Origin: Cryptosporangium sp044454545
GTDB lineage: Bacteria; Actinomycetota; Actinomycetes; Mycobacteriales; Cryptosporangiaceae
Direction: 5' to 3'
Length of the DNA: 64,000 nt
Assembly: GCF_044454545.1 (NCBI RefSeq)
Contig: NZ_JBITDV010000010.1
Coordinates: forward strand, 310,001-374,000
The notes beneath the pieces are model-generated. The model saw only the letters and a program-made list of their open reading frames with translations, made no database searches and was not told where the DNA came from. A program made the translations under genes and the position numbers. Within the stretch, counting starts at the first letter, position 1; each line of letters starts with the position of its first letter. Below, piece after piece: positions 26,501 through 37,000 of the stretch.

Positions 26501-27053
26501 CGGCCCAGCCGCCAGCGGCCCAGCCGCCAGCGGCCCAGCCGCCGGCGGCCCGACCGCCGATCGGCCGACGCCGGCCCGACCGGATCGGAATCCCGGCGGC
26601 TTCCCACCCCCCGCCGAAACGATGGACTTCCCGGCCTCGGGCCTGCCTCCCGTCCCTCCGGGCGACGACCGGTGGACGCTCTCCGCCGCCAACAACCGGC
26701 GCGGACCGTCGAAGGTCCTCCTCATCGCGGGCGGCGCGCTGGTCGCGGCGCTGATCCTCGCCGGGGTCCTCGTCCTGCCCGCGCTGACCGGCAGCTCCGC
26801 CGACGAGACCAGCCCCCGCCCGTCGCCGGCCGCTGCCACGCCCACGGCGGCGCCGACGTCGGCGAGCCCCACTCCGAAACCGCGGCCCAGCGCATCCGCC
26901 GCCGGCGGCGAGTACGTAGCCCCCTACGTGCCTCCGGCCCCGAAGAAAACGACCCCGTCCGAGGACGAGGACGACTGGGACAACCCGCCGTGGGACGACA
27001 ACGGCGACAACGACTGGGACAACGACGACCCACCCTGGTGGGAAGACAACTAA
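23561..27053 (+). CDS. Giant Pro/Ala/Gly/Ser-rich single-pass membrane protein (interrupted by assembly gap)
   Basis: About 1160 residues plus whatever lies in the gap (24779-24876); the frame differs on the two sides. Start ATG 23561 has GAGGAG 4 nt upstream. After a charged N-terminus come collagen-like GPSAPQ/GPSAQH repeats (23890-24210), Pro/Leu-rich GLPEP repeats, an (Ala-Gln) hexanucleotide repeat, the gap, then Ala/Pro/Gly/Ser low complexity to 26600. A transmembrane helix (VLLIAGGALVAALILAGVLV, near 26713-26785) is followed by a Ser/Pro stretch and a very acidic Trp-rich tail (DDWDNPPWDDNGDNDWDN). No enzymatic domain is recognisable. It could be a wall-spanning or scaffold protein. 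Its stop overlaps the convergent GGDEF gene by 4 nt. Confidence 0.7.
23890..24210 (+). repeat. Coding repeats of GPSAPQ type
   Basis: Imperfect 18-bp units encoding GPSAPQ, GQSAPQ and GPSAQH, roughly seventeen in a row, inside the giant Pro/Ala-rich gene. The last copies (GPSAQH, from 24120) are identical at the nucleotide level, which points to recent expansion. Confidence 0.75.
24680..24778 (+). repeat. Hexanucleotide microsatellite CAGGCG encoding (Gln-Ala)n
   Basis: At least sixteen perfect copies of CAGGCG running into the N gap. Being a multiple of three, length changes would alter the protein linker without shifting the frame. Confidence 0.92.
24779..24876. other. Assembly gap (98 N)
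   Basis: Ninety-eight undetermined bases directly after the CAGGCG microsatellite. The coding frame of the giant membrane protein is phase 2 before and phase 0 after, so the printed gap length cannot be exact unless the gene is frameshifted. Confidence 0.97.
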
Positions 27054-29338
27054 CCGGCGACCGACGCACCCCGATCGGCGTGCAGCAACGGCTCGTCCGG
27101 CCCGGCCAGCAACTCGGTCACCCCGGAAGCGGGCATCGGCTTCGCGAACAAGAACCCCTGCGCGTGCCCGCACCGCAGGTCGCGGAGCCGATCCGCCTGC
27201 GACACCCCCTCCACGCCTTCCGCCACCGGACGCAACCCCAACGTTTCGGCCAAGCCCAGGATCGCCCGGGTCACCGCCTCGTCGGTCGCGTTCCCGTCCA
27301 GATCCCGGACGAACGAACGGTCGATCTTGAGCGCGTGGATCGGCAGCGTCCGCAGATACGTCAGCGACGAATACCCGGTCCCGAAGTCGTCCAGCGCGAT
27401 CCGCACCCCCAGATCCGCCAACTCCCGCAGAGACCGCGCGGCCATGGCCAGATCCGCCACCAGCGCGGTCTCGGTGACCTCGAGCATCAGCGCCTCGGCG
27501 GGCAGCGACGCCTCCGCGAGGGCCGCCGCCACCTCGTCGGCCAGTCCCGGATCCACCAGGTGCGCCGCGCACACGTTGACGCTCACCACGAACGTCGGCC
27601 GGGATTTGCGCCACAACCCCACCTGCCGGCACGCCGCCCGCAGTACGAACCCGTCCAGTGCGGGCAACAGGCCGGAAGCCTCCGCGGTCTCCAGGAACGC
27701 TCCCGGCCCGAGCAGCCCGCGCGTCGGGTGCCGCCAGCGCACCAGCGCCTCGACCGCGGTGATCCGCTCCGACTCGAGCTCGACGATCGGCTGGTAGTGC
27801 ACCTCGAACTCGCCCGCGTCCAGGCCGGCCCGTAGTTCCTCCTCGAGTCGCAGGCGCCCGAGCGTCGAGCGGGAGAGCTCCGGGTCGGCGACCCGATACT
27901 GGTTCTTGCCGGTCTCCTTGGCCTCGTACAGCGCCAGGTCGGCGTCCCGAAGGAGTAGTTCGGCGGTCGACGTCTCGTCGGCCAGCGCGATCCCGACGCT
28001 CGCCCGGACCACGACCGGCGAGCCCTCGCCGAGGGTGACCGGCTCGCCGACGCGCTCGAGCACCATCCGCGCGACCGCGACCGCGTCGGCCTCACCGGAC
28101 GCCCCGGGCAGCAGGACGGCGAACTCGTCCCCGCCCAGGCGGGCGACCGTGTCGGTCGCCCGGACCGCGCTCTTCAGACGTCCGGCCACCGCTACCAGCA
28201 ACTGATCGCCCGCGGCGTGCCCGCGCGTGTCGTTCACCGCCTTGAACCCGTCCAGGTCGACGAGGAGCAGCGCCGGCATCCCTGGGTCCGGTCCCAGCGC
28301 GAACTCGAGCCGTTCACCGAACAGCGCCCGGTTCGCCAGCCCGGTGAGCGGATCGTGATAGGCCTGGTGGGTGAGCCGGGCCCGCTGGGCGTCGATCTCG
28401 CTGTTCAGCGACGCGGTCATCCGCAGCGACAGGAACTGCCGGGCGAGAACCGCGAGCACCGCGCTCAGCGCCAGCCAGGCCACCAGCGCATCGAGCCGGC
28501 CGTACCGCATCTGGTCGCTCATCGCGACCAGGACCATCGCGGTCAGCGGCAGATAAGGCATGGTGTACGCGGCGAACGTGGTGCTGTCCCGGTCTCGGAC
28601 CGGCGGTCCTCCGAACGGGAGGCGGGCCGACGCTCCGAGCGCCAGCGCCCCGAGCTGGAGCAACCCGTTTCCCCACGTCCAGTCGGCTCCCCGCAGGGTC
28701 GAGGCCAGCTGCAGCAGCATCGAGATCGCGATCAGCGCGAGGCCGACCGATAGCCCGGTGAGCGCGGTGACCTGGCGCGTCGAGCCGTTGGCCAGCAGGA
28801 TCAGCGACATCGCCGCGACCACGATCAGCACGATGCACAGCACCATCAGCGTGACGCCGTCCGCACCACCGCCGTGCGACGCGTACCAGGCCTTCAGCAC
28901 GAACAGCCAGACCAGCGCCAGCAGCGAGAACGCGGCGATCAGCCCGTCGAGGAGGAGCCGGAGCTTGCCCAGAACGGTCGGCGGCGCCACCGGCAGCGTC
29001 ACCATCGCGGCGACGCCGAAGACCGCGGGCACCAGCGAGAGCAGCGCGGAGACGACGGTCTGCCTGGTCTCGGGCACGCCCGCCGCACCGGCGACGAGGT
29101 CCCAGACGAGCGCCACCAGCCAGCAGGCCGCGGCCGCCGCACCGAGGCGCCTGGCCGTCCGCAGCCGGCCCTCCGACGCCCGGCTCGACCGGACGTACCG
29201 GACCAGCGTCCAGGTCACGACGCCGATCAGCACGCCGCGGTCGATCGGATGGAACGCGGAGCCGAGCTGGGCCGACGACCCCTCGAAGAGCACGACGGCG
29301 ACCAGCGCCGCCAGCCACCACCGTGCCTTCCCCGGCAT
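27050..29338 (-). CDS. Membrane GGDEF-EAL protein (c-di-GMP cyclase/phosphodiesterase), copy 1
   Basis: A 762-residue protein with about nine N-terminal membrane helices (residues 5-310), a GGDEF domain (about 335-500) and an EAL domain (about 510-750). GGDEF is intact with an upstream RxxD inhibitory site (RATD). The EAL domain keeps EAL (AVEALVRW), the metal/catalytic residues in EVTETAL, DDFGTGYSS, LKIDRSFV and AEGVE, so both synthesis and hydrolysis of c-di-GMP are possible. The hairpin at 29380-29400 separates it from the second copy. Very similar to copies 2 and 3 in order and wording, which implies tandem duplication. Confidence 0.93.
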   Translation of the reverse strand: MPGKARWWLAALVAVVLFEGSSAQLGSAFHPIDRGVLIGVVTWTLVRYVRSSRASEGRLRTARRLGAAAAACWLVALVWDLVAGAAGVPETRQTVVSALLSLVPAVFGVAAMVTLPVAPPTVLGKLRLLLDGLIAAFSLLALVWLFVLKAWYASHGGGADGVTLMVLCIVLIVVAAMSLILLANGSTRQVTALTGLSVGLALIAISMLLQLASTLRGADWTWGNGLLQLGALALGASARLPFGGPPVRDRDSTTFAAYTMPYLPLTAMVLVAMSDQMRYGRLDALVAWLALSAVLAVLARQFLSLRMTASLNSEIDAQRARLTHQAYHDPLTGLANRALFGERLEFALGPDPGMPALLLVDLDGFKAVNDTRGHAAGDQLLVAVAGRLKSAVRATDTVARLGGDEFAVLLPGASGEADAVAVARMVLERVGEPVTLGEGSPVVVRASVGIALADETSTAELLLRDADLALYEAKETGKNQYRVADPELSRSTLGRLRLEEELRAGLDAGEFEVHYQPIVELESERITAVEALVRWRHPTRGLLGPGAFLETAEASGLLPALDGFVLRAACRQVGLWRKSRPTFVVSVNVCAAHLVDPGLADEVAAALAEASLPAEALMLEVTETALVADLAMAARSLRELADLGVRIALDDFGTGYSSLTYLRTLPIHALKIDRSFVRDLDGNATDEAVTRAILGLAETLGLRPVAEGVEGVSQADRLRDLRCGHAQGFLFAKPMPASGVTELLAGPDEPLLHADRGASVAG

Positions 29339-29379
29339 GAGTCACCTATCGGCAGCCGCCGACCGTTGTGAAGGCATAC

Positions 29380-29400
29380 GCGTTCCCGGCCGGGGAACGC
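29380..29400 (-). terminator. Hairpin terminator after GGDEF-EAL copy 2
   Basis: GCGTTCCC-GGCCG-GGGAACGC forms a perfect 8-bp stem immediately after the stop codon at 29401. It lacks a T tract, as is usual in high-GC actinobacteria. Confidence 0.65.
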
Positions 29401-31725
29401 CTACGTTCTGACGTCCAGCAGGTCGGTGATCTCCTCGGCCGGCATCGGCTTGCCGAACAGGTATCCCTGCGCGTGCCCGCACCGCAGCGCGCGGAGCCGG
29501 TCCGCCTGCGACACCCCCTCGACCCCCTCGGCCACCGGACGCAACCCCAACGTGTCGGCCAAGCCCAGGATCGCCCGGGTCACCGCCTCGTCGGTCGGAT
29601 TCCCGTCCAGATCCCGGACGAACGAACGGTCGATCTTGAGCGTGTGGATCGGCAGCGTCCGCAGATACGTCAGCGACGAATACCCGGTCCCGAAGTCGTC
29701 CAGCGCGATCCGCACCCCGAGGTCGGCCAGCTTGCCCAGCGTGCACGCCGCCAGCGCCAGATCGGCGACGAGCGCGGTCTCGGTGACTTCGAGCATCAGC
29801 GCACCGGCGCTCACCCCGCTGTCCGCCATCGTGGCACTCACCTGGTCGACGAGCGCCGGGTCGGACAGGTGCGCGCCGGAGATGTTCACGCTCACGACGA
29901 ACTCGGGCGCGATCTCGCGCCAACCCGTGATCTGCCCGCACGCCTGCGTCAGCACCCACTGGTCCAGACGTGGGAGCAGCCCGATCGACTCGGCCACGTC
30001 GAGGAACGCGCCCGGCGCCAGCAGGCCGCGCGCCGGGTGCCGCCAGCGCAGCAGCGCCTCCACCGCGATGGCCCGGGCGGACGCCAGCTCGACGATCGGC
30101 TGGTAGTGCACCTCGAATTGTCCGGCGTCCAGACCGCGGCGGAGTTCCTCCTCCAGCCGGAGCCGGGCGAGCGTCGCGGTGGAGAGTTCCTGATCAGCGA
30201 TCCGGTACCGGTTGCGCCCCCGCTCCTTGGCGTCGTACAACGCCATGTCGGCGTCCCGCAGCAGCGTCTCGGCGGTGGAGCCGTCCTCGGCCAGCGCGAT
30301 CCCGATACTGGCCCGCACCGACACCGGTGACCCGCCGATCAGCGCTACCGGCTCGGCCAGCCGGTCCAGCACCGCGTCGGCGACCGCGACCACGGCCGCC
30401 GGACCGCCTCCGGCGTTCGGTAGCAGCACCGCGAACTCGTCTCCGCCGAGTCGCGCGACCGTATCGGCCTTCCGGACGCACGCCTCCAGCCGCGCCGCCG
30501 TCGCGACCAGCAACTCGTCGCCGGCCGCGTGGCCGCGGGTGTCGTTCACCTTCTTGAAGCCATCCAGGTCGACGAGGAGCAGCGCGGGTTTGCCGCCGTC
30601 CAGCAACTCCGCCAGCCGGTCGGCGAACAGCGTCCGGTTCGCCAGGCCGGTCAGCGGGTCGTGGAACGCCTGGTGGACGAGGTAGTCGCGCTGCCGGTCG
30701 AGCTGGGACGCCAGTTGGGTGTTCAGGCGCAGCGCGAGCCCCTGCCGGGCCAGCATGGCCAGCGCGACCAGGACGCCGAGCGTCACCAGCGTGGGGTCGG
30801 TCGGGTCGCCGTGGTAGCGCCGGTACGCGGCGACGCCGAGCAGCACCGTGACCGGGACGAACGGCAGGACCTGGGCACTCGTGCCCAGCGGATTCCAGAG
30901 CCGCTGGTGCCCCTCCGGGATCGGGAGCCGGGCGGCCTGCCCGATTACCAGCCCGGCCACCGCGGTCAGGCCTCCGACCAGCGTGAACGGCGAGCCGACG
31001 CCGTTCAGCCGCAGCACCATCGTCGCAAACGTCGACACCGCGAGCAGCGCGATGCCGAGCGCGATGCTTTCGACGGTCGTCCACCGCCGGGATTCGTTGC
31101 CGAACGCGAGCAGAACCCCGACGGACCCCACCAGGATCAGCCCGCCGGAGAGCGCGAGGAGCGCGGCGCCCGGCGCCGGACCGCGCTCGGCGACGCGGAC
31201 CTGCTCGACCGCCGGTCGCAGCACCAGCAACCAGGCGACCCCCGCGGTCGACAACGCGACGATCACGCCGTCGAACGCCATCCGGAGCTTCCCGGCCACG
31301 CTGGCCGGTGCGTCCGGGCCGGCCAGCAGCGCGATCAGCGCGATCAGGAGCGCGAGCAGCGCCGGGACGGCCAGGATCGCGGGCGGGCGGGCCTCCGAAC
31401 CCTCGAGTCCGAGCTGGAGGGTGCGCACGACCCAGTAGGCGAGCCAGGGCACCATCGCCAGCACACCGAGTCCGCGCAGCAGGCGTTCGCGCCCGGCCGA
31501 GCCCCGCCGGGCGCGCACGTGTTCGCGGGCCGCCCACAGCGCCACACCGAGGTTGAGCACCGACGGCAGGACCGCACCGCGGCCGGGCAGCGGCAGGGTC
31601 AGCGCGGGTAACAGCACGATCAGCGCCAGCGCGGCGACGATCCACCACACCGGAACCCGCGCTCGGGACTCGTCGGGCCGCGGCCGGGTCACGAGAGCGC
31701 TCGTCCGTGGCACGGTCGACAGCAT
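29401..31725 (-). CDS. Membrane GGDEF-EAL protein, copy 2
   Basis: A 774-residue paralogue of copy 1 with roughly ten N-terminal membrane helices, intact GGDEF (RLGGDEFAV), RxxD I-site (RKAD) and intact EAL signatures (AVEALLRW, NIS, EVTETAL, DDFGTGYSS, LKIDRSFV, AEGVE). I used the ATG at 31725, just before the hydrophobic N-terminus; an ATG at 31773 and the frame to 31827 are open alternatives, neither with a good ribosome site. It follows the alpha/beta hydrolase of the CHAT operon on the same strand at about 115 nt. The input domain has no recognised ligand site. Confidence 0.9.
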   Translation of the reverse strand: MLSTVPRTSALVTRPRPDESRARVPVWWIVAALALIVLLPALTLPLPGRGAVLPSVLNLGVALWAAREHVRARRGSAGRERLLRGLGVLAMVPWLAYWVVRTLQLGLEGSEARPPAILAVPALLALLIALIALLAGPDAPASVAGKLRMAFDGVIVALSTAGVAWLLVLRPAVEQVRVAERGPAPGAALLALSGGLILVGSVGVLLAFGNESRRWTTVESIALGIALLAVSTFATMVLRLNGVGSPFTLVGGLTAVAGLVIGQAARLPIPEGHQRLWNPLGTSAQVLPFVPVTVLLGVAAYRRYHGDPTDPTLVTLGVLVALAMLARQGLALRLNTQLASQLDRQRDYLVHQAFHDPLTGLANRTLFADRLAELLDGGKPALLLVDLDGFKKVNDTRGHAAGDELLVATAARLEACVRKADTVARLGGDEFAVLLPNAGGGPAAVVAVADAVLDRLAEPVALIGGSPVSVRASIGIALAEDGSTAETLLRDADMALYDAKERGRNRYRIADQELSTATLARLRLEEELRRGLDAGQFEVHYQPIVELASARAIAVEALLRWRHPARGLLAPGAFLDVAESIGLLPRLDQWVLTQACGQITGWREIAPEFVVSVNISGAHLSDPALVDQVSATMADSGVSAGALMLEVTETALVADLALAACTLGKLADLGVRIALDDFGTGYSSLTYLRTLPIHTLKIDRSFVRDLDGNPTDEAVTRAILGLADTLGLRPVAEGVEGVSQADRLRALRCGHAQGYLFGKPMPAEEITDLLDVRT

Positions 31726-31839
31726 CCTCGCGTGGTGTACCGGCCTCAACCCGTCTTGTCCGCTGTCACCCATTTGGCCCACTGCTTCGATCCAGGTAGG
31801 TGACCACCCCCACTCGGCCCGGAGCACGAGGTACGCCTG

Positions 31840-32829
31840 TCACCGACTGAGCGCGGCGATCGAAAGGACCAGGTGCGCCGACTCGGTGTAATAGATGTCG
31901 CTATGCGCGCCGGGCACTTCCGCGCGTCGGCGGTATCGCCAGCTAGCGTCCACGTTCGTAATCCGGGTAGCCGTGAAGTCGGTCGATCGATAGGGCTCGG
32001 TCGAGGCGTGGAGCGTGATCGTTCCCACTTCGCCGGAAGACAGCACCGCACCGACCGTACCGATGGCCGGATGCCCTTCAGCGATCCGGTGGAACGTGCC
32101 GGTCGCTCGGTCGTGTTCGGAGAACGTCAACACGATCGGGCCCTGGACCGGCCCCTCGGTCAGTAGGGACGCGAGGCGGCCGTCGAAGATCGTGGGCGAC
32201 GCGGCCATCTGGAATACGAGCAGCGAGTCAACGGCGAACGGGTGCGACGACGGCCAGGGCCAGCCCAACACGATCGGGCGAGGTGGGTCAGCCGCCCAGC
32301 GGATCGCCTCGCCGAGAAATCGCCCTCCGAACGAGTGCCCGACGCAGTGGAGGTAGTGACCATCACGCGTCCGGAGCACGTCGCCGCCCAACCGCTTGCG
32401 GTCACTGCTCAGATAGCCGAGCAAGGTGCCGAGGATCCGGCTCGCCGATCCGTTCGTGCTCAGCTCATGTGCGCGGTCGCGGATCTCCTGGTATCGCCCC
32501 ATCGAGGGCCACCGCACCACCAGGAAATATGGCCGGAAGTCGTCCCCCAACTGCCGGTAGCGGCTGGGTGCGTCCTCGTACGTCTGCAGTACCCCGTGAA
32601 AGAGCCGCTTCGCCGCGAAAAGGGCCTTTGCTGGTGAGTTTCTCCATCCATGGACGAAAACGAATATATCGGTGGTCACGGGCGGCACGTTCAGGTGATC
32701 GCGGAGATGGTCGGCGACGTCGGGCCACGGCACCGATCGACGTCTCTGATCGAGCAGTTGGCCCCAGCGATCGAGATCGACAACGCGCACACCGTCGAAG
32801 CCGGGCGCGGGCGGCAAGCGACTGGTCAC
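31840..32829 (-). CDS. Alpha/beta hydrolase, terminal gene of the CHAT operon
   Basis: A 329-residue serine-hydrolase-like protein. It has an oxyanion-type strand-loop FVFVHGWRNS (55-64), a nucleophile elbow GHSFGG with Ser166, a possible acid in SEHD (Asp240) and candidate His309 or His319 near the C-terminus. No signal peptide or membrane helix. GTG start overlaps the CHAT stop (GTGA, 32826-32829). Family: lipase/esterase-like hydrolases related to DUF900 or fungal-type effectors. In this operon it is the likely effector or CHAT substrate, for example a phospholipase, but that is inference. Codons are A/T-richer than those of neighbouring genes. Confidence 0.75.
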   Translation of the reverse strand: MTSRLPPAPGFDGVRVVDLDRWGQLLDQRRRSVPWPDVADHLRDHLNVPPVTTDIFVFVHGWRNSPAKALFAAKRLFHGVLQTYEDAPSRYRQLGDDFRPYFLVVRWPSMGRYQEIRDRAHELSTNGSASRILGTLLGYLSSDRKRLGGDVLRTRDGHYLHCVGHSFGGRFLGEAIRWAADPPRPIVLGWPWPSSHPFAVDSLLVFQMAASPTIFDGRLASLLTEGPVQGPIVLTFSEHDRATGTFHRIAEGHPAIGTVGAVLSSGEVGTITLHASTEPYRSTDFTATRITNVDASWRYRRRAEVPGAHSDIYYTESAHLVLSIAALSR

Positions 32830-34061
32830 GCCGTCGCCGCTTCCCGGCGTATCTGCATGTCCATCCCCTGGTAGACCAGATATGTCAGGCCCAGTGGATT
32901 GTCTTGGTTTTCGACGAACAACCGAGCGACGTAGCGGGCAGCCCGCCCGACCCGGGCCGGCGGAGGGCCGAACAGTTCTTTCAAGAACGCCGCCGCGAAC
33001 TCACCGGCAAACTTCCGCGGAGCGATGATCTGAGGCCCGATCAGCGCCCCGGCCCCGGATCGAACGATGGTGTGACTCATATCGTTTACCGAGGAGAGGC
33101 CACCCTTACACGTGTTCATCACGACGAGAGGCTTCGACATCTGCTTACCGTTCAGCCAGTCCCGGACGTCCGGCGCGGAGACAGGTACCTGATCGGTGAG
33201 CTTGAGGTACTGCTTCTTCGCATTGTCGGTTTCAGTATCCGTATGGCAGCAGAAGTACATGATCTGCTCGGCCAGATCGCCGAGTCCCGGCTTGAAAGCC
33301 GACTTGTCCTCGTGCTCGACGACGTCGTCCACCGAGCCCCGCAGCAATGTGATGATCGGCGCGATCACCGGATCGTCGCCGTCGTCGATGCTCTTGTCCA
33401 TGTACACGCCCGCCGTCATCGTGCCGTCGGGCGAAATCGGCGCTGGCCGCCCGTCCTGATCGCGCAACGCGTGTTCAATCAGGTGGCGATAACCAAGAAA
33501 TCCCTCGAAAGGTGCGGGCTTCCCCGTCGACTCGAACACGTCCTGATTTTCCGGCGGAAGATAGAGCATCGGCCACGGCGCGTGCAGGTACTCGGAGCGC
33601 ACGGTGATGACCTGCTCGAGTTCACTCCATAACGCGGTCTCGATCCACTTTCGCACCCCGCCGGTGAAGAGGTCCCGGAAGAGATCCGAGCCTTTCTTGG
33701 CCAGCGCCCACCAGACGGCGTCGAGTTGAGGACCGCGCAAACTCCTGAAGTCGACGGTTCGGATCAGCGGGGTTTCCGCGGAGGACGTCACCCGGCCGGG
33801 CACGAAGTCACGCAGGCTCGTGAACCATGCCCTCCGAAGGGCGTCGGCCTGTTCACGAATCTCCTCGGCCGGCAAATCGGCCTCACTGCTCAGCGTCACC
33901 GAACCGTGACCACCCTCACCCGGCGCGAAAAGATCAACGACGAGCTTCTCTCCCGATTTGCGGATCGAGAGCCATAAAGTCCGCCGCTCGTCGAGCGCGC
34001 CTGCATAGGTCTCACTCAACGGACGGTTATCTGGAGCGGAGGCGACGGTGAAATCCGTCAC
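32826..34061 (-). CDS. CHAT-domain caspase-like protease
   Basis: A 411-residue protein whose C-terminal half (about 150-405) is a CHAT peptidase: His273 in MYFCCHTDTE and Cys318 in VVMNTCKGG form the expected His-Cys dyad, with the later family features GAGALIGPQ and NPLGLTYLVYQG. The N-terminal 120 residues form an unrecognised beta-rich domain (TLWLSIRKSGEKLVVDLFAP). GTG start overlaps the upstream ATPase stop (GTGA). CHAT proteases are regulated cysteine proteases that cleave a partner when a sensor is triggered; the two STAND ATPases upstream are the obvious sensors and the hydrolase downstream the obvious client. Cytosolic. Confidence 0.85.
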   Translation of the reverse strand: MTDFTVASAPDNRPLSETYAGALDERRTLWLSIRKSGEKLVVDLFAPGEGGHGSVTLSSEADLPAEEIREQADALRRAWFTSLRDFVPGRVTSSAETPLIRTVDFRSLRGPQLDAVWWALAKKGSDLFRDLFTGGVRKWIETALWSELEQVITVRSEYLHAPWPMLYLPPENQDVFESTGKPAPFEGFLGYRHLIEHALRDQDGRPAPISPDGTMTAGVYMDKSIDDGDDPVIAPIITLLRGSVDDVVEHEDKSAFKPGLGDLAEQIMYFCCHTDTETDNAKKQYLKLTDQVPVSAPDVRDWLNGKQMSKPLVVMNTCKGGLSSVNDMSHTIVRSGAGALIGPQIIAPRKFAGEFAAAFLKELFGPPPARVGRAARYVARLFVENQDNPLGLTYLVYQGMDMQIRREAATA

Positions 34062-37000
34062 CTCATGGCCTCCCGCTGGCCGACCACCACTGTCCCCTCC
34101 ACCGTGTGCTCCTGGAGCAAAGCGCTGTTCCACTCGGCATGAATGGCGAATCGCAGCGTTACCGATCCGGCGAAGGCCGGCGTCACTGCGAACCGCAGAC
34201 GGTCGGACGGCGCCCGCGCATCGAGTCGCACCCGCTGCGCGACCGGCGTCACTGTGCCGTTGTCGACCGATACCACCACCGTCAGGTAGGCGGTTCCACC
34301 ATGGAACTTCTCCCCCCACTCCGCTTCCCCGATCTGGAAGAGGATAGTCGTCTCTTGGCCACTGCGGAAGACAGGTGCCACATCTTCCGTCCAGATGCGA
34401 ATACGCCGCTCGGCGGCATCCCCCTCGCCTGTTTCGGGCATTTCCGTCAACCCGGAGGCGTGCCACGAGACGTGTGCTCTGACCAGGTCGCCATGGGACC
34501 GGTAAATCTTCCAAGCATCGGTGAATGCTCGGGATGCATCGCCGCCGGATGACTGCGCCAGGAGCGCATGTCCGAAGCGAGCTGCCGCATATTCCGGTGA
34601 CCATCGATAAAGGCGGTTAGTGGCGGCCTGCTCCACGAGGGCAGCCACTCGGCCTTCCTCGGCCTTCGCTTCTTCGATCTCATCCAGAAGCAGCAGCGCT
34701 TCCAGATTCACCACGCGGTCCCGAATAGCGCCAGCATGATCAGAGGTGGCCTCGCAGAGTTGCGCGGCCGCGATCGACGCGCGCAGCGCCGCGAAGGCCG
34801 CTCGGGGATTTCGGCTGTCCCGGGCAGCGCTAAGCCAGAGAGCCGCGCGTTGGCGATGAAGGAGGAGCAGCCGCCCGGCGTCGCCTGCCATCTCACCGGC
34901 CAGCTTCTCCAGCCGGGAGTTTGCGGCGTCTGGCTGTTCACCGGCGGCCTCGAGCAATTCCGACCAGAACCACAGTTCGTCGCCGTACCAAGTATCCGGA
35001 GGCAGCTCAGGCGGACCGGCCGGCCGGTCCGGGAAGCGGTGAAGATTCACCACCGCTCGAACCGTTGCGACGAGCGCCATCAGCCGACGATCGCTGACGT
35101 AGCCGGCGCCCTCGCCGGCGTGTTCCAGCTCGGCCGACGCATCGGCATAGGCACCATGTCGCAGGTACGACTGCGCGAGGCGGAGGTGCGCGAGAGCCTC
35201 CATCTGATACGGCAAGGCCTCGGCGCCGTCCTCGGCCGTCGCTGCCGGTCGCATCGATCGACGCTGATTAGCGGACGCCGCCGCCGCCAGCAGCTTTCGC
35301 TCAGCCCCCGCGTGGTCACCGCGGCCGACCAGGTACGAGCCCTCGGCGAGCAGTAGGGCGGCCTCGCTGGTCCGAGTGTGCGAGGACACCCTCGAATCCA
35401 GCTCCAGACCGCCCGAACCGACTTGGTCATGCTCGGCGGAAGCGATCCGGGTCGCCGCGACATGCGCCCGGTCGAACATCAAAGCCACTTCGTCCGCGCT
35501 CACGTCCGACGGTGTGCACTCGCCGAGCCGAGCAGCCAGACGCCAGCAGATCTCCCAGCGATCCGTCTCCCAGGCCGCGGCGAACGCGAGCAAGAGATTG
35601 CGATAGTCGCTCCGGATCCAGCCCTCCGGAATCCGCGCCAAGGACTCGGGCAGCGCCGACGGCTGTGGAATCCATTCGACCGGGAGTGGGACCTTGCGAG
35701 CCTCGTACGTGGGGTCCAGCGCCACGAGAATCTGATCTACGGCCTCGAGATAGGCCTTCCCCAGCTGATGCACCGCGATTTGCCGCGCTGCGACCGTGTT
35801 GCGCGGCGATTCAGCGAATCGGCCATGCACGACTGCCCGAACCAGCGGATGGAACCCGAATCGTTCGAGGTCGGTGACCGGATCGCGGCCGATCACGTCG
35901 AGTAGTTGAGCGTCGGCCAGGCCGACGACGATGTTCTCCAGGTCGAGATACGACTTGGCGCCCAGGTCGTTTCGCGGATCCAGGCGCTTGCGAGCCTCCT
36001 CGGGGCCATCCGGCACCGGCCACTTCTTACCGTCGTCGTAGAGAGGAAGGAGCGCCCAAGGGAGGAAGGTGGATGACGGCACCAGGGTAAGGAGCCCGAG
36101 AGCTTGCTGCTCGATCGGGGTCAGACGTTCGAACTGCGTTCCGATACGTTCGCCCACTCCGCGCCCCCGCACGGTATGCAACTCGAGAATTTCCGGTCGC
36201 TCGATCGGCTTCTCCAGCCTGCGTGCGAGATCGACCACCGTCTCGTCCTGCTGCAGGATGCGGTCTCCGACCGCCTTGATGGCGATCGGTAGTCTCCCGC
36301 ACGCCTCGACGATGCTCATCGCGTGCTCTTCGTCGACGCCCTCCGACGTCTGCGAGACGCTTCGGAGAATCGCCAGAGCGTCGTCCTGACTCGGTAGCCC
36401 CAAATGAAACGACTGCACACCGAGTGCGGGGCCGAGGTTCGTGCGGCTGGTCACGATGACCGTGCAGTCTTCGCTCGTCGGCAATAGGCGTCGCACTTGA
36501 TCGCTATTGTGCGCGGCATCCAGGACGATGAGCAGGCGGCGGGACGCGCTCAGCGTCCGGAAGAGTTCCACCCGCTCGGCAGCGGAATCGGGCATCGGAC
36601 CGGGGTAGCCGAGATCGGTGAGGAACCCGCGAAGCGTCTCGGCTTCCGATCGGGCCGAACCGCCATTGTTGAGGTTCGCGGCGAGCGGACCTTGATAGCG
36701 CCCGCCGGATCGCTCCCACAGCTTCCGTGCGAGCTCGTTGGCAACCATGGTCTTGCCGATTCCGGCGGGCCCGTGGATCGTCAGGACCAGCGCGCCAGTG
36801 AATCCGCCGGGCTGCCGGAGCTCCTCGTACCGCTGAACCAGGTCATCCAGCTCGGTCTCGCGGCCGACGAACGCCCGGTGGCGGCGGAGGAGCCTGCTGA
36901 CCATCGCGAGCGACACGTCGCGGCCGATGCTCGGATACCTGGCTTCGGTCTCTCTCAGCGACGGAAGCCGCCTGGTCCCGGACCGGTGCAGCGCGACATC

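Noticed and set aside
34062..34604. Upstream extension of the CHAT gene to 34604
   Set aside because: It overlaps the coding end of the second ATPase in another frame; GTG 34061 overlaps the ATPase stop in the pattern shared by the whole operon.
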